This document shows, one piece after another, positions 1 through 12,839 of a stretch of DNA of 64,000 nt. Positions within the stretch are counted from its first letter, which is position 1. The number at the start of each line of letters is the position of its first letter. The position numbers and the translations under genes are program-made. The stretch comes from Botryosphaeria dothidea. Lineage: Eukaryota > Ascomycota > Dothideomycetes > Botryosphaeriales > Botryosphaeriaceae. The notes below the pieces were generated by a model. It searched no databases. It had not been told where the DNA came from and was given only the letters and a program-made list of their open reading frames with translations. The stretch covers positions 186,001 through 250,000 of the forward strand of contig WWBZ02000014.1 of the NCBI GenBank assembly GCA_011503125.2, read 5' to 3'.

Positions 1-1307
1 ACTTCTACTCCTCCTCGCGAGCGCTTAGCGTCAATCTCAGTCGCAGGTAGTCGTCGCATGGATTTCTTGTCGAAACTCACAACAGGTCGAGTGCCGAATT
101 GAAGTAAATCCGAGAGACTCCGCGTGTTTTCATCTCGCGCACGATCGTCCTACGGAGATATCGTCATTTTGAATGGTCGTTTATTTTCCTGACATGCTGG
201 AAGATATTCATTTACATCATTCCTGGCAAGTTTGCCTGAATCACGGATGAAATCTGCATTCCAAGACCGCGACATAGTTCGAGGAGGATATGCTGGAAGA
301 TAACGATCCGTTGGCCGATCAGACTCTCGGAGCGTTGCGTTTGCCCCACGAATTAAAAGCAGAAAAAATGTCCTTTTGAGGCCATGGTGCGACAAATGCA
401 TTCAGATTGGCCGCAGCCTTTTCCTTTCCATCGTAGGGTTTGCCGGATCACTCAGAAGCAACATTATTGAGCCCAAATGGCGGAACTGCTTCCCGTCCCG
501 GTCCGATTAGGCAACTGGGCATGTTTGAGGGACCATCGTGGTTGCGCTTCGCTTAGCGAAAGTCAAATAAAGCTTCTGTTCTTTTCCGACACAAAAGCGC
601 GTTACACTGGGTAAATGCTGATGACTCGGGACAGTGTCGCGAAAGGCGTGACCACCACACCCTCCAAGAAAGTCGGTAGCCACTTATCCGCTGACTCGGC
701 CAGTGGAGCTTCCACGAATACGAGAAACGACAGTTCCTTGGGAAAGTTGAGGTAAGAAGTGTCTCGGATTGCTGGATAAGACCCTGGCTGACGGTACTTG
801 ACAGGGTTGCCGGGGTCACTACCGATCCCGGACGGGAGGAACCGAGGAACAGCAGATCGTTCGAAAAAGCAGGAATGCTGATGTGATAATGAGGCACGTG
901 TATGCCGAAACCTGTGGCGTTAGACAAGGGCGTTGCGGTGCTATTTTCTTTCAGTGCTCCGAGACAAGTGGCTCCAGATTGGACCAGATCCAGGCCGAGG
1001 CGACATGGTGCATGAAAATTAAATCTATTGAACGCTGGAAACTTTTCTACAGTAACACGCCTGGGTATACTTTGATTATGATCCGTTTTCCCCAATCTGC
1101 CGGCTCCATCGCGGTCCGACGGCCGTTTATTTATAAACCGTACCGCCAATAACAACAAGAGCGACGAAGGCTCTCAAATGGCGCATAAGGCCAATTCAAA
1201 TGCCAAGGCTTCCATCAGCCTCGGGCCACGACAGAAGTACCAACGATGATTTCGATGCTTCCGCTTCCTGGCGGAGTCCTCCGCCGCAATTCCCCCGCCA
1301 GCGTTGC
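1..1307. other. No supported gene (3' flank of the GT90 gene)
   Basis: The longest open frame here is on the minus strand at 553-1158. It has no recognisable domain, no signal peptide and no convincing start context. Nothing else supportable was seen. Confidence 0.5.
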
Positions 1308-2868
1308 TCATGATTCATCCTTTGGGAACTTGGGCTTGTAGTTCGAGTCCGGGTGCGCGAAAATCTCCCAGTCGAGCCCGCGCTGCTTCTTCCAGGTGCT
1401 CCCGTCCGCCGCCTTCGCGTCCTCGTAGGCGCTTGGCTCGAACGCCTGGACGTCCGCCCAGCTCCGGATCATTCGGCGCCAGTAGCATGCCTCGGCGGCC
1501 GGGGTGAGGTTGCGGTCGCGGAAGGTGTTGACGGCGTTCTGCGCGATGCGGGCCGCCTCGGACGGGTTCGCGCGGTAGTATTCGATCTTTTCCTCCAGGT
1601 CAGAAAAGTCGTTTTCGACGCTGATGTAGTTCTGTTTGGGGATTGACTGTCAGTGCATGTTTCTTTGCTCCGAAGGTTGGGCAAGAGGGTCTCCTGCCAT
1701 ACCTGATTCGGTCCGTCGGCCACGAGCAGGTCGTAGTAGTGGGCCTGGTATTTGAGAGGCTGATGGACAACGACGATGGAGTTGCAGTTTTGCAAGTACC
1801 GAAGCCGTCCGCTCCAGCTGTTGCCCTCGGTGTGGACCGGGAACTGGTACTTGCAGAACTCCGCCATGTGCATGCGCGTGTCCTTGGTCATCTTCTGCAC
1901 GTCGGCCCATTCTTTGTCCTTTGTTGCGTTGATAAGAGCGCCTCGGACCTTGTTGTTCATGGAGCCTCGCCACACTGCGCGCGGGTCCTTGTCCGCAAAG
2001 GGCATCTCAACGAATCTCAGCCGGTCCCGGAAGGAAGAGTAAGCACCGAGGTCGGCGTTTGGGAACTGACGGAACAATCAGCAGCGGCGCTTGGTCACGC
2101 GCGGGATTCGGCTCATCTTACAGCCCAACCGTCGAAATCAGGTGCAACCCAGGTGCCCAAGTCCGCCATGGGTCTCGTCCAGGCCCATACAATTCGATCC
2201 CTCGGCACTCCATTCGTTGGAGTATCTTCAGTGTCGAGAATGAACTCGACATTGGGAATGGTGGAAGGATCCGGAACGGATATGATGGCTCTGTAGAGAT
2301 TTGCCAAGCCGGCGAGGGCGCGCTGTCTATCGCAAGCACCCTTTTGCTCACCAAGGATATACATCTGTTGAACCGGTCAGAATGGAAAGGAGACGAAAGT
2401 TAGAGGTCGGTTGGGCCCACCTGTCCATTATGTATGAGAACATGCACTTGGCTGTGATAAAACGGCGTTTTCTTGGTATACAGCTTGATCTGCTTTTGAT
2501 GGACGGAACGGGGACCTAAATAGTCACGAGTGCGGTCTATCTCCGTAAAGAGGCCGGGGAACGCAACCTGGTTGGTTCTGTCAGAGGAGTTTTACTGCAG
2601 ATAGCAACTGTGAGGATGTCCATACGTCGCATTGGTCGTCCGTCAACCCAAGATTTCGGGAGTCTCTGGCGGAACTGAAAGTCCAGTTCTTGCCATCAGC
2701 CGTAACAGGTTGAGAGAAGGTGTGGTTGGGATTGGGGTGTACGGGCGTCAGCTTGTACGGAAGGTTGCTGAAAAACATAAACAAGATGACGATTGCAGCG
2801 GCGGAGGCTACATAGAAGACCATGGGTCTCCGCCCACGCATCCAGGCTGGATGGGATGAAGAAGACAT
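1308..2868 (-). CDS. Glycosyltransferase family 90 (CAP10-like) type II membrane protein
   Basis: Predicted 439-aa protein of the CAP10/GT90 family, Golgi-type enzymes that transfer sugars such as xylose or glucose onto glycans. Five exons: 2868-2626, 2567-2421, 2364-2122, 2065-1703 and 1631-1308. All four introns are 56-71 nt, and every exon length is a multiple of three. The N-terminus has a short basic stretch and then one membrane anchor (FYVASAAAIVILFMFF), as in type II Golgi enzymes. Family signatures follow in order: FPGLFTEIDR, NVEFILDTEDTP, the VAPDFDGW segment, VWRGS, and the nucleotide-sugar region GNSWSGRLRYL with the NYISVENDFSDLEEKI C-terminal block. The ATG at 2868 was chosen because it directly precedes the anchor; an upstream in-frame ATG at 3015 would add an unlikely 49-residue leader. 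Donor and acceptor cannot be deduced. Confidence 0.85.
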
Positions 2869-5259
2869 TGTTGTACAAGGGAAGGAAAGCCAGGCGCCGG
2901 TATTACGACCAAGAAAAAAAGTGTATGTCGAGCTAAGCACTAGAAATGGTGGAGACAAGACTAGGAGAGAAGTATGATAAGACGGGAGGGAAGGAAGCGG
3001 ACAGAAGAAGGGCAATGGTTAAGGCTATGGTAACTGTTTCAGGCGGCACGGTGATGATCGTCTGGCCAGTCTGATTCATCCGGCAATTTTATTTTGAGTT
3101 AGAACCTGCTACGCTTGGCCAGATCTGGGCGGAGAGTGCTGACGAGGACGCCACGGCTGCAGGAATGCGTATCATCACGCCACGAGATTATATGTGACGA
3201 CGGCCAGGCGGTTGCAGCTCGTAAAACTCCACTGGTAGCGGAGCACCGGGGTGAAAATGGAAGAATAGGATGGTGTTCGGGTAAAGGAAGTTGGATCTTG
3301 TGTTGGGTTGGGGCCATGTTGTTTAAGCTTTCGGAGAGTGGCGGAATGCAGGGTACGTGATAACAGCCGTGGAGGTGTGAGGCTGAGTTGAAACCGGGTT
3401 AAACTGGCTGGCTTGGGGACGCGGTACGTCAGAACAAGACTTTCTACGCATTGGCAGGATGCAGTTAGGGGCCGCGCGGCTTCTGTCTGGCTAGAGCCGT
3501 CGTGGATGGCTGGATCGACGGAGCGGCAGTAGGCTTGCTTAGTTAGCTCGAGTATGACGCACCCCGTAGAAATTCATGGACACGGCACTTGAGGGTCGCT
3601 CGAAAACAACTCAGTTCATCATGCATCATGTCCAGAAACAGCACACTGCTAAATAAGCCGAGCGGAGGAGGGACCAGTAACCGTCAGCAATTATGATCCA
3701 AATTTGGAGAGGATGTTGCGATGAAAGCGAGCTGAAGCCGTGCGACTGCTGTGCCGCTCTCGGACAAGGCGTGTGGCGCGTCTGGGCTTGCTCACCGGGA
3801 GATGGCCCCCTTTTGCATGTTCGAGTCCAACCAGCGGGCGGGGAAACCAACGTGGTGCGGAGAGCGGCCAGTCAAGAGAGAGGCAATGGCGCCATTGCTG
3901 CACTCGGACGTGGTGGGTGCGGCATGTTGCGGAACGAAAATCGCTCAGGTACTCGCCCCAGCGCAACACGCAATTGCAGGGAGACCCTGTCGCAGCAACT
4001 CTCTGTGAATGGGTGGGGCAAGTTTGCTAACAATCGACTGCGTCTTATGCGCGTTTCCCGACGGAGGATACGGGGTCGCTTAAGCACGATGGCCTTTGTG
4101 GATACCGGAGGATGGCGAAGAGGAAGCCCACAGACAGGCACCCTAGAGAAGGATCCCCATTAGACAGATATATCAGAGCATTGCGCTCAGAAAAGCTAGG
4201 CGACGGGCGGGAGGATTCCAGGCTATGTTCGGGGTACTGACGAGGCCGAGAGCCCCCGGTTCATATCGGGGGGGTTTCGGGTCGTGAAAGTGTTACAACG
4301 GCAGGCTAAGACGGTTTTCGATGGGAAATGCCACGATGCGAGTCGTTATGATGCAGCGAGCGTTTGTGGTGGCGTTCGGGCAGAAGTGCACCATCGGTCT
4401 GAGGTTTCGCCGCTCCCTCTCCTTGGCAGCAGTCCAAGGCCATGAAAAAGGGCGAGCGACACTCCGCTTCTTCGCCGGATTGCACGCTGGCACTTCGCGG
4501 AGATGGCGGGCCGCGCGAGGTTTGTTGGGGCGGCAGTGCTGCTATCTTTGGATCAACCAATCAGAGCAATTTCTCTCCGCAGGAGTCCGGCGCCTAACCA
4601 AGCGGTCAGGGCTGCCTCTCTCACTGCTCCTATTTACTCTGCGTCTGGAGTTGTGACCGGCAACCCAGGCGCAGGATTCGATATGGTCGGATTACAGCTG
4701 AACCGGGTCAACGTGACATGTTCGTGTAATGCGATCGCGCGAATCACTGGATACCCACGATGCCGTGTCATCTTAACATCTTGCAGGGAGCTTTATATGT
4801 GCCATGTCACCGACCAATCAACCCATTTGTGCATCGGAGAGCCTATTTTGCTGGCACGTCACTCTGACTGGCGGCTCCTGCACGGCCCCTCAATGCAACC
4901 CCTCAAGCAAGTTTACCCACAGCCCATAGCCTGACCCTCTGAGGATAGTCTTGTCTTGCAAAGTGATCAACCATAATCCGTTTCCCTTTCATTCGTCCCA
5001 TCTTGCCCCTGAAGATTATCATCCGTCTGATTTGTCTGCTGCGTTCCCATCAATCATGGACGTGATCACTACAACCAGGTTTCTCATGGTCGTTGTTCCA
5101 CAGCTCTCTTGCCATGGATTTACGATTGATAAGGAAGATAAGAGGAGTATTCTTTCTCTGTATAGTTACACGTACAATCCAGCGACGCGAAGAATTTTGA
5201 GAAATTCTTACACCGGCCGTTTCGCGCCCATGCACCCGAGAAAGAAAGAAAAGCTCGAA
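2869..5259. other. Intergenic, no supported gene
   Basis: About 2.4 kb between the GT90 start and the 3' end of the sugar transporter. Many short open frames overlap on both strands. None shows a domain, signal peptide or consistent splicing. It probably contains the GT90 promoter and the transporter 3' region. Confidence 0.4.
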
Positions 5260-6937
5260 TCAGACCCGAACGCCAACCACGTCGATATCGTCGTGGCCTC
5301 TTTTCTCGGCCGCAACCACTTCGTGCTCGATGCTCTCGACCTTGGTGTCCTGCGAGGACATCTGCCGCAACTCCTCCTCGTGGTGCATCCCCACCGCCAC
5401 GTCCGCCTCGTCCCCGTCGAAGACGCGCGCAATCTCCTCCAGCGAGTACCCGCGCGTCTCCGGGTAGAAGAAGTAGCAGGTCAGGCCGACGAAGACCAGG
5501 ATGGCGACGAACACGAGGTAGTAGCGCCACTTGATGCGGTCGAGGGCGATGGGGTTGACGAAGGTGTTGAAGAAGACGGCGAGCTGGGTGGTCGTGACGG
5601 TGACGGTCATGCCGCGCGCGCGGAGGCCGTAGTTCCAGATCTCGCACGGGTACGCGAACAGCAGCGGCGTGAAGGCGATGTCGTAGGCGGCGTAGTAGAG
5701 GAAGAGCATGGGGATGACGGCGACGCCGGTGGCCGCGTTGCCCGTCGCGTCGTAGGAGCCGGTCAGCGCGGAGATGACGACGTAGGAGGCCAGCATGCCG
5801 GCGCACGAGGCGAGGAAGAGGAAGCGCCGCCCCAGCCGGTCGACGGTGAAGGCGGCGCCCATGGCGATGAGCAGGTTCCAGATCTGGATGCAGCCGTTGA
5901 TGAGCGTTTGCGACTTGACGTCGGAGACGCCGGCGGTGTCGAGGACGGCGGAGAGGTAGTACGACACGTTGCCCACGCCGTTCCACTGCGCGTAGATGCC
6001 GAGCGTGACGGAGATGAAGAGGCGGTGCCGGTTGCCTTTGGTCTTGAGCATGTCGGCGTAGCTGGAGCTGTTGTTGGCTTCGGCTTCGAGGACGAGCGCT
6101 TGTTGCACTTCGGCCAGCTCGAACTCGACGAGCGGCGCGTTGCCGTCTCCTTCGGCATGGTATTTGGCGAAGAAAGCGCGGGCTTCGGCAATACGGCCTT
6201 GCGAGACGAGCCATCGTGGGGACTCCGGACAGAGGAGGTAGCCCGGCAGTCCGAGGACTGGAAGAGCAGCTTGCATGATGGAGGGAATGCGCCACGACCA
6301 CGACCCAGCCATGTCTTGGGTCCCATAAGTCACCCAGGCGGCGAGCATTGAACCTTTCTTGCATGAGTATACTTTCGGCAAATCTTCACACGGACAAGGA
6401 CAACTCACCAACATACCAGCCGCAGCTGAACATAGCAGTAAGCACGCCGCGCTGCGTCGGGAACGTCGTCTCGGCAACAAGCAGAGGAGTTGTCACGATG
6501 AACCAAGCGCTCACGCAGCCGATGAAGAACCTGCCGAGAATGAACATGGCCACGTTTTTGGCACCAGTCTGCAGGGCGACGCCCAATACGAGAAAGAAGT
6601 AGCCCATCGCCACCGGAGGCTTCCTCCCAAGCCTGTTCCCAGCCCACGCACAGATGGGGAACATGAAGATCGACCCGATGGACTGCACGGCGTTGACGAA
6701 GCCCAGCCATGATCCCGTGGGGTGACGCATGAATTCTTGCCACTGATCGAGGGCCTGCAGCCCGTTCATGAGAGACCCGTCGTATCCGTTTGCTGATCCG
6801 AAAAGCACCATGGAGACGATGCAGAAGTTGAGCCGCACGAGGTTGGGTCTGAGGTACCATGGCTTCAAGTCCCGAGGGAGGACGGAGGCAACATTGGCTC
6901 CGGCCGCCTTCCGTGCGGCAACTTTTCCAGCTATCAT
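5260..6937 (-). CDS. MFS sugar transporter (lactose permease/hexose transporter type)
   Basis: 540-aa major facilitator of the fungal sugar-porter family, a plasma-membrane proton symporter for mono- or disaccharides. Two exons, 6937-6409 and 6353-5260, with a 55-nt intron; the total coding length is divisible by three. Sugar-porter signatures are all present: GNRLGRKPP between TM2 and TM3, the PESPRWLVSQGR motif in the central loop, DRLGRRF in the second half, and PETRGYSLEEI after the last helix. About twelve hydrophobic segments are visible. A long antisense frame (4951-6351) is only a shadow of its GC-rich codons. The C-terminal tail is acidic and His/Glu-rich. The lactose-permease type is suggested by the N-terminal layout and the NVSYYL segment, but substrate cannot be read from sequence. 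Confidence 0.88.
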
Positions 6938-9900
6938 GGTGAGTGAGCCCCGGGAAGGGAGGTCCGAGGACGTGGAGCAGGAATCAAGTGAGCAGTTGAC
7001 CGTGGTGTGATGGCCGACAGGTGACGATGGCCATTAAGTGGTGTTTCCAGGTCCCGCGCATGCCGATGTTGTATACCCATGGGCTGCGATGGAAGCGACT
7101 CGCGGGGAGCAAGCCGTCCAGCCAGAATCACGCATTGGAGCAGTCTGGGTAGGATTATATTGGCTGGAGATGGCTTGGCCCCTCCGTAAGGTTTAGCAGA
7201 CGGCTTACTTCGCCCCGGGGCCGAATTGCACCGATGTCGTGCCGAGGTGTCTCGCATAGGGATCAAGAACCAAGGGATGAGCTGCCCATCATGAGGATAT
7301 CTTCATCCGGATGTTTGGTGGCGCGGACCCCTTTTAGCGGCCCGTCATGTCTTCCAACCTTATGCTAAAAGGCTGTGCTAAGAGCTGAGCGGAGAGGCGG
7401 GGCTCGCTGGACGCAAGACCAGATCGGCGGCGCCGCAAGGACCGATCTGGAAAACAAGCTTTGCGCCCATCTGTTCGGGTACCACGCACGGCTCGACGGA
7501 GTTTCATTGTGCGACCACTTGTACTCTCCGGACCGCCCCTAGTCATTTCGCCTCTGTCGCTAGCGTGAACCGCCGAACTTTAACTCTGTAGCCTCGGTTT
7601 CCGCCAGAGTGGGCGAGGGGAAGAGGACCCGCGTCTGTGGCTGCAAGATTGCTCTGTATATATCCTGAGGAGGAAACTCCAACGCCTACTCACAATATCC
7701 TCCATGACTGCAGAACCATTCGTGCAAAGGCCGTACAAGCTTTTGATATCCGGAAGATCCGGCACGATGTCTATCTGAATAGGTCAATCATGCGAAGCGA
7801 GTGTCGGAACAGCCGAAGTATCATCTCCAGGTGGGATGAGATGATGTGGAGTTGCAGCAGCGAACACGAGTTTGGCGTCAAAGACATTGTAGCCTGACTC
7901 TGCCAGTATCAATTTCTCTGAACCCTTCCATGCAGACTAATGCCTTAACTCCTTGTGGATGTTCATGCCCGCTAATGCTTCTAGCACCAGCCTCGTACTT
8001 CGTATACAGAGAGCTTCGATGGGCTTCGTGCATCCGGCGCCGGCCGCAGAGAATCCTGGAAGGTGAGCCATTGTACAGAAAACGACCTAGCGCGAAGGTG
8101 CTGCACCTCGTGAAGAGCGTGCTCTGCATCTTCCATACGCCCGTCAAGTTCGAGACCTGCAGCCATCCATGGATCCAGCATGTTATCGCGATCGATTATC
8201 AGCTCAGCTTGCCGGAGCGGGCACGAACAGGCGAAGCTGCATCGGGCCGATGGAAGCCATCATTCTTCACACTCTATGACAATCCTCTTCCCAGGTCCTC
8301 TCTCTTTCCGAAAACTTTCTTCTCTCGGAGCCAAGCGCTCCGTCCAATCCCGCCGAGTCGTTTTGGATACCGCTGCTGGGGCTCTTCCAAGGATCATCAA
8401 GAGCCAGGCTTTGTGTCATCGAGCCTCTTTCGGAGAAGGTTGGTGATTTTTTGGCTTTCCGCCCCCATCTTGGCTCTGGTTGCGGAACGGTTCCCGCTAT
8501 TGTCTTCGAAATCTCCTACCTTCTTACTCTGCCTGGGCTCCTCAACTTTCGTTCACTCCCTCGAGATGCATACCGATGTGCATCTGAATGTAGAAACAGC
8601 CATCCGCAGAGCGTCCGTGCATACTATCACGCGTCACGGGCCGTTGAGAGATGGCAGCCGAAATTGCGGCAGCTGCTGAGCGGACAGCGCGGTCTTTGTC
8701 CACCTGGACAGAGGATTTGGAAGCAGTTTTCAATATTGTCGCCCGAGCGAACAGCAAGTCGAACGCGAGCCTGGTAGAAGTGAGCATTCCAGACGCTTGA
8801 TGAGTGGGCTCGTTACCATACCTGGGTCATATTATCTTATTTGATGTCTTGTTCGCAAGGCACCGCAGGCGAAACCTTCGTTCCGAATCATCCTAGCCAT
8901 TCTTTCAAGTAGAGGACGACGTATAATTGAAGCCGTGAGCACGCAGAGACAAGTAGAAATGGAAAGAGATATTTCGAAGGAACAACATCCGATCCTGCCA
9001 AATCAGATCCTTTGTCGTAAGGCACTTCCTGGATATGAGCCCAGTTTCGTTAAGATCATTGGAGATGATCTATGCCAAACCAAAGATCTCAGCTATGGAT
9101 CCAGGTAAATGCGCGACAGTGGCTTTTCATTCCGTCACCTTTGCGCAACCGCCTCATCAGACACCATCATCCTCCCCTTTCCAGACCCGATACCCACAGC
9201 ATTTTGGAAATGGTCCTTGTGCCCTATCATAAAACGGAGCGGGACTTTTCCAAACCTCGACCTTCATATTCCCCAAATCAGGGTGGTGAAGATATCATGC
9301 GACGTTTTCGACGGCTCCGGGACAGCGAACTGGCAGCGGAGTGAGCCAAGAACAGCGAGAAGGCAGAAGGCAGTGAAGACAAAAGGTCTGGAGGTTGGGA
9401 ACGAGAAATGCTAGTATTACTACGTGAGGAGCGGCAAGTTCCTCCAGTTCGCAATTTCTGGTAACTGTAACTGGATGGTCGTGGGCTTTGCACAAGTCAA
9501 TCCTTGAATTCCTGATTGAATACAATGTCAACACAGACAAAAGTCTTGTATGGAAGCACTTGCAGAAGGAATTGTTTGGTTAGCATCATGATATAAGGTT
9601 GATCCACCCTATCATTGCTTTGATCATGAAAGCATGAGAGAGCTTGACAGACAATGAACCCTGTCCAGAACGCAGGTATCCAACCGTGAACAAGCACTAT
9701 GTAACATGTGAGATACTTCACACAGCTCAAGCGAGAATGAGGCATGTTCGACCAGGGGTGAAGGCAACAAGCTGGCAAGAGCTGCCTCATCCGCGGCTGA
9801 GGGTCTTCCTCTTCCCTCTCACAATGGAATGCGACGGATACCCATGGTCCCGCAACCGACGCATAGACAATGACGGTGATCAAGTTCAAGTGTGGCCGGG

Positions 9901-11960
9901 ATTCGTGCATCATGAATGCCTGGCAGTCTGGCAGGTTGACAAAGGAAAGACGTGGCAGGCAATGCCCGAAAGCTTGTCGCGCAACAGAGGGGTTGGGACC
10001 TGACGAGCTGCGCTTTGGATCGGAAGGAAGCCGGTGTAGCAGATGACTTTCGGTTGGGCAACCCGACGACGTGCCTTGAGCCAATTCAGGGCCAGTTGAT
10101 TGTCGTCGAAGCTACTCGGCGGCTGCGACAGGCGGATGGTGGAGAGTTACAGCGGAGAAGATGTTATCTGGCGAGGGATGCAGATCTCGCACGTGGCACG
10201 AGATTGCCTCGCCTCTTTTCATGGTATGCCATGGGCGTACGGGTGGCTGGGAGAGACTTACCAGAAAACATGAGCAGACGGGTTCACCGGTCCAGAAAAT
10301 ATTTGGGATTGACCGGCAAAGTTTGCGAGTAAGGAGTAAGCGCCAAGTGGCAGTTCCACGATCAACGCTCGTCCTCGGCGGTTTCTGCTGAGGAGACGAA
10401 GACTGCTTGCGTGTACAGCGTGTTTGGTCTTGACCGGTGTGGATGGTAGTCGAAACGCTGGCATCGGGGAAGAGTGCGGCGGCTTCGGAGCGGTCGCGAC
10501 GATGCTCACGAGCAAACACACCGCAACTACACAAGAGATTAGCAAGGTACTTGACAGTTGGGCAGCCGTGCAGCGTGGGCGAAGCCGAGGGCGAAGACTC
10601 ACCAAAATAGACTGGGTGTGGGGCGTTTCAAGGGACAGGAGGATACGCACGTGCGGAGATGTGCATGTCCTGTGCTGAGGCTCGAAGGAGAAAAGTCAGG
10701 AGGACGGGCGCTGGACCCTGAAGATAAGAGAGATGTAACGATGCGAGATCTCGTGCGACGTGGGCGGTTGGCCGGATCTTGGAAAGGCCTGAGCCAAGTC
10801 ATCACCGCCATGGTGGTGAAGGGTGATGTCATGGCTCGTGGGCGTGAGATGTCTGCACACCTTTCTCAGATCATGCTGCATTAGCGCCAGTCGAAGCTCC
10901 GGACCGGAGAAATGAACTGCTGCAGGAACACGTTTCTGCTCGAAGGGTATTCCTGGCGCGCCGGCGGTCAAGCCATCGGGCCGAACCGCGCAAGCAAAGG
11001 GGAGTGTTGGAGCAGCGAATGCGGCTTCGGCGGGACGGGAAGCGCTGAAGAATCCGCGTCGAAGGCGGTTTCGAAGCTTCGGCGGCGTCTCGAAAGACTG
11101 ACATCCAGTGAATTTGGCACGGCGCTGAGGCTCCCGCGGGTACGCGCCGCCATGTGGACACTCCCCCGAGATCCTCCGACTGGGTGCCCACCCTGGCCCC
11201 CAGCGCTCGCTTGGCTTGCAGAAAACGGTAAGGAGTGAGTAGGACAACACATCGAGCTAGCAGTCAAAGCGGAAGGAAGTCTGTCTGTCCCGGAGCATCC
11301 TGTTTGATCGGAGGCGATCCGACGAGCCCACAATTCTGTGACTCACGGGATCTGCGGAGCGCTGTTTGAGGCCTGAGGTGTGTGAGAGAGATAGAGTGCG
11401 TCTCACGGAGCGCGGGCATGCAGATGAGGCTTGTGTTCATTCTGTAGACTAGTTCTGCTGAACCAAACAAGAAAAGTGGACCTGTCCGAGGTAGATAGGA
11501 AATCCAAAAATCCTGAGCAATCTGAGGAGTTCCAAAAATGGTAGTATTGATTCTGTTCTTCATGTTGTCATGTTCCAATGCAGGGGAGCACGGAATGTCA
11601 TAGCATAGACCAAGATAATGCATATCAATCGGCCATGTAGCGAGTGGTGGAAACGGCAGCTGTTGCGCCGTTTTCCGGTTTCGTCCGCGGGGTTCGCTCT
11701 GGAAGCGCCCGTCGAGATGGTCGTGATAATCGTAAACATCGTGACACTCTTTCGAGGTCTTGTTCATCCGCATCGGGTCTCATCGTGCACAGTTTGGCGA
11801 GATTCCGACTCCGATGGCCAACGACAGTCAAGGAGAATGAGCAAGAATGGCTCAGAATTTACTCCAGTCCGGGGTCGCGTCGGCAGCGGCGAAAACGATT
11901 GTTGGAACAAGGCGCCAGGCCTTGGAGGGAGGGGAGGTGGGTCGAGTCGTTCGCCATAAT
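6938..11960. other. Five-kb gene-poor stretch
   Basis: No gene can be supported. Minus-strand frames at 9497-10084 (195 aa) and 10696-11250 and a plus frame at 7846-8679 are open by chance or unresolved: no domain, no clear splice sites. A short segment near 7930-7990 contains two copies of a motif (CTAATGC-type) loosely resembling the arms of the inverted-repeat element at 14639-14722. Confidence 0.35.
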
Positions 11961-12839
11961 TCAGCCCCAGCGACGGCGAGGGCGGGGGTTGGGAGTGCGC
12001 TGGAGGTAGATGGCGTCGGATTCTTCCGCAACCACCTGGAAGGCAATGTCGCCGGTCTTGCTGCTCTTGCCGGTCTGCGGCCTGGAGTAGATGGTGCCGG
12101 CGCAAGAAGTGCCGGAGCAGGACGAGACGTTGGAGTTGGGGCGCTTCGGATGCTCCTTCTTGGCGCGCGCCTTGAAGACGTCGTAGTCGCCAAGCGTGCA
12201 TGAATCCGGGCGGTTCGAGTTGCATTCCGAGATGGGCTCGTCCAGATCGGTCATGACAGTCGAGGCCGACGAATCAACAGACCAAGAAGTGGCGTAGGTT
12301 GCGTTGGACGAGGACGAGCTGGGGCGCTCGGACCAGAGCGAGGAGGCAGATGCCTTGGAGGTGATGGTGGAGGTGCTCCTGGTCGACGGGGCGGTGCTCT
12401 TCAGCGAAGAGGCAGAGCTCTTGGCCATGGAGGACGCGGACGTCTTCCGGGAAGAGTGCTTGGATGTCTTGGAGGAGACGGCAGGGGAGGCCTTGACGGA
12501 GCCACACTTGGGCGAGCCCTTGTAGTTGGAATGCTCCTGGGCCCTGCCGTAGAGGTCGTCTTCTTCGGGAATGCGGCGAAGGTCATGGGCCTCGTCCTGC
12601 TCCGGAGGGAAGCGGAGAGTGGCCATGACCTGAGTGGTACCAGCGGCGAAGGGCTTCGTCCACTGGCGCTCGTCCCATTGGTGTTCGGAGAAGGAGGGCC
12701 TGCGTTCTGCAGACTGCGACTGGCGCATGCTGGGGGAGGAGGCCGACTTTGCAGAAGCGCGCTGCTTATGCATGGAGGGGGAGGATGCAGGTTTGGGAGC
12801 CTGGCTAGACTGGGGCTTGCTGCGGAGCTTGGAAAACAT
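11961..12839 (-). CDS. Serine-rich low-complexity protein, function unknown
   Basis: Single-exon frame of 292 aa starting at the ATG at 12839 (MFSKLRSKPQ). The open frame continues upstream without a stop to 13490, but that part is Arg/Gly-rich and unlike the rest, so the shorter start is preferred. The first two thirds are a Ser/Lys/Thr-rich low-complexity stretch (for example ASSMAKSSASSLKS), likely disordered and rich in phospho-sites. A more ordered C-terminus ends in IAFQVVAEESDAIYLQRTP and a basic tail, and looks like the conserved part. No signal peptide or membrane segment. Antisense frames are shadows of the biased codons. I do not recognise a named family. Confidence 0.6.
   Translation of the reverse strand: MFSKLRSKPQSSQAPKPASSPSMHKQRASAKSASSPSMRQSQSAERRPSFSEHQWDERQWTKPFAAGTTQVMATLRFPPEQDEAHDLRRIPEEDDLYGRAQEHSNYKGSPKCGSVKASPAVSSKTSKHSSRKTSASSMAKSSASSLKSTAPSTRSTSTITSKASASSLWSERPSSSSSNATYATSWSVDSSASTVMTDLDEPISECNSNRPDSCTLGDYDVFKARAKKEHPKRPNSNVSSCSGTSCAGTIYSRPQTGKSSKTGDIAFQVVAEESDAIYLQRTPNPRPRRRWG

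Noticed and set aside
553..1158. 201-aa minus frame as a gene
   Set aside because: No domain, signal peptide or splicing, and an overlapping plus frame is equally open.
4951..6351. 466-aa open frame on the plus strand
   Set aside because: It is antisense to the sugar transporter, whose motifs are unambiguous. The composition (Glu/Asp/Val/Gly-rich) is the mirror of GC-rich codons.
7846..8679. 277-aa plus frame as a gene
   Set aside because: No recognisable motif. Minus-strand frames in the same stretch are equally plausible, and no splice pattern joins any of them.
9497..10084. 195-aa minus frame as a gene
   Set aside because: Hydrophobic and Cys-containing segments look random; no family resemblance, and overlapping plus frames are also open.
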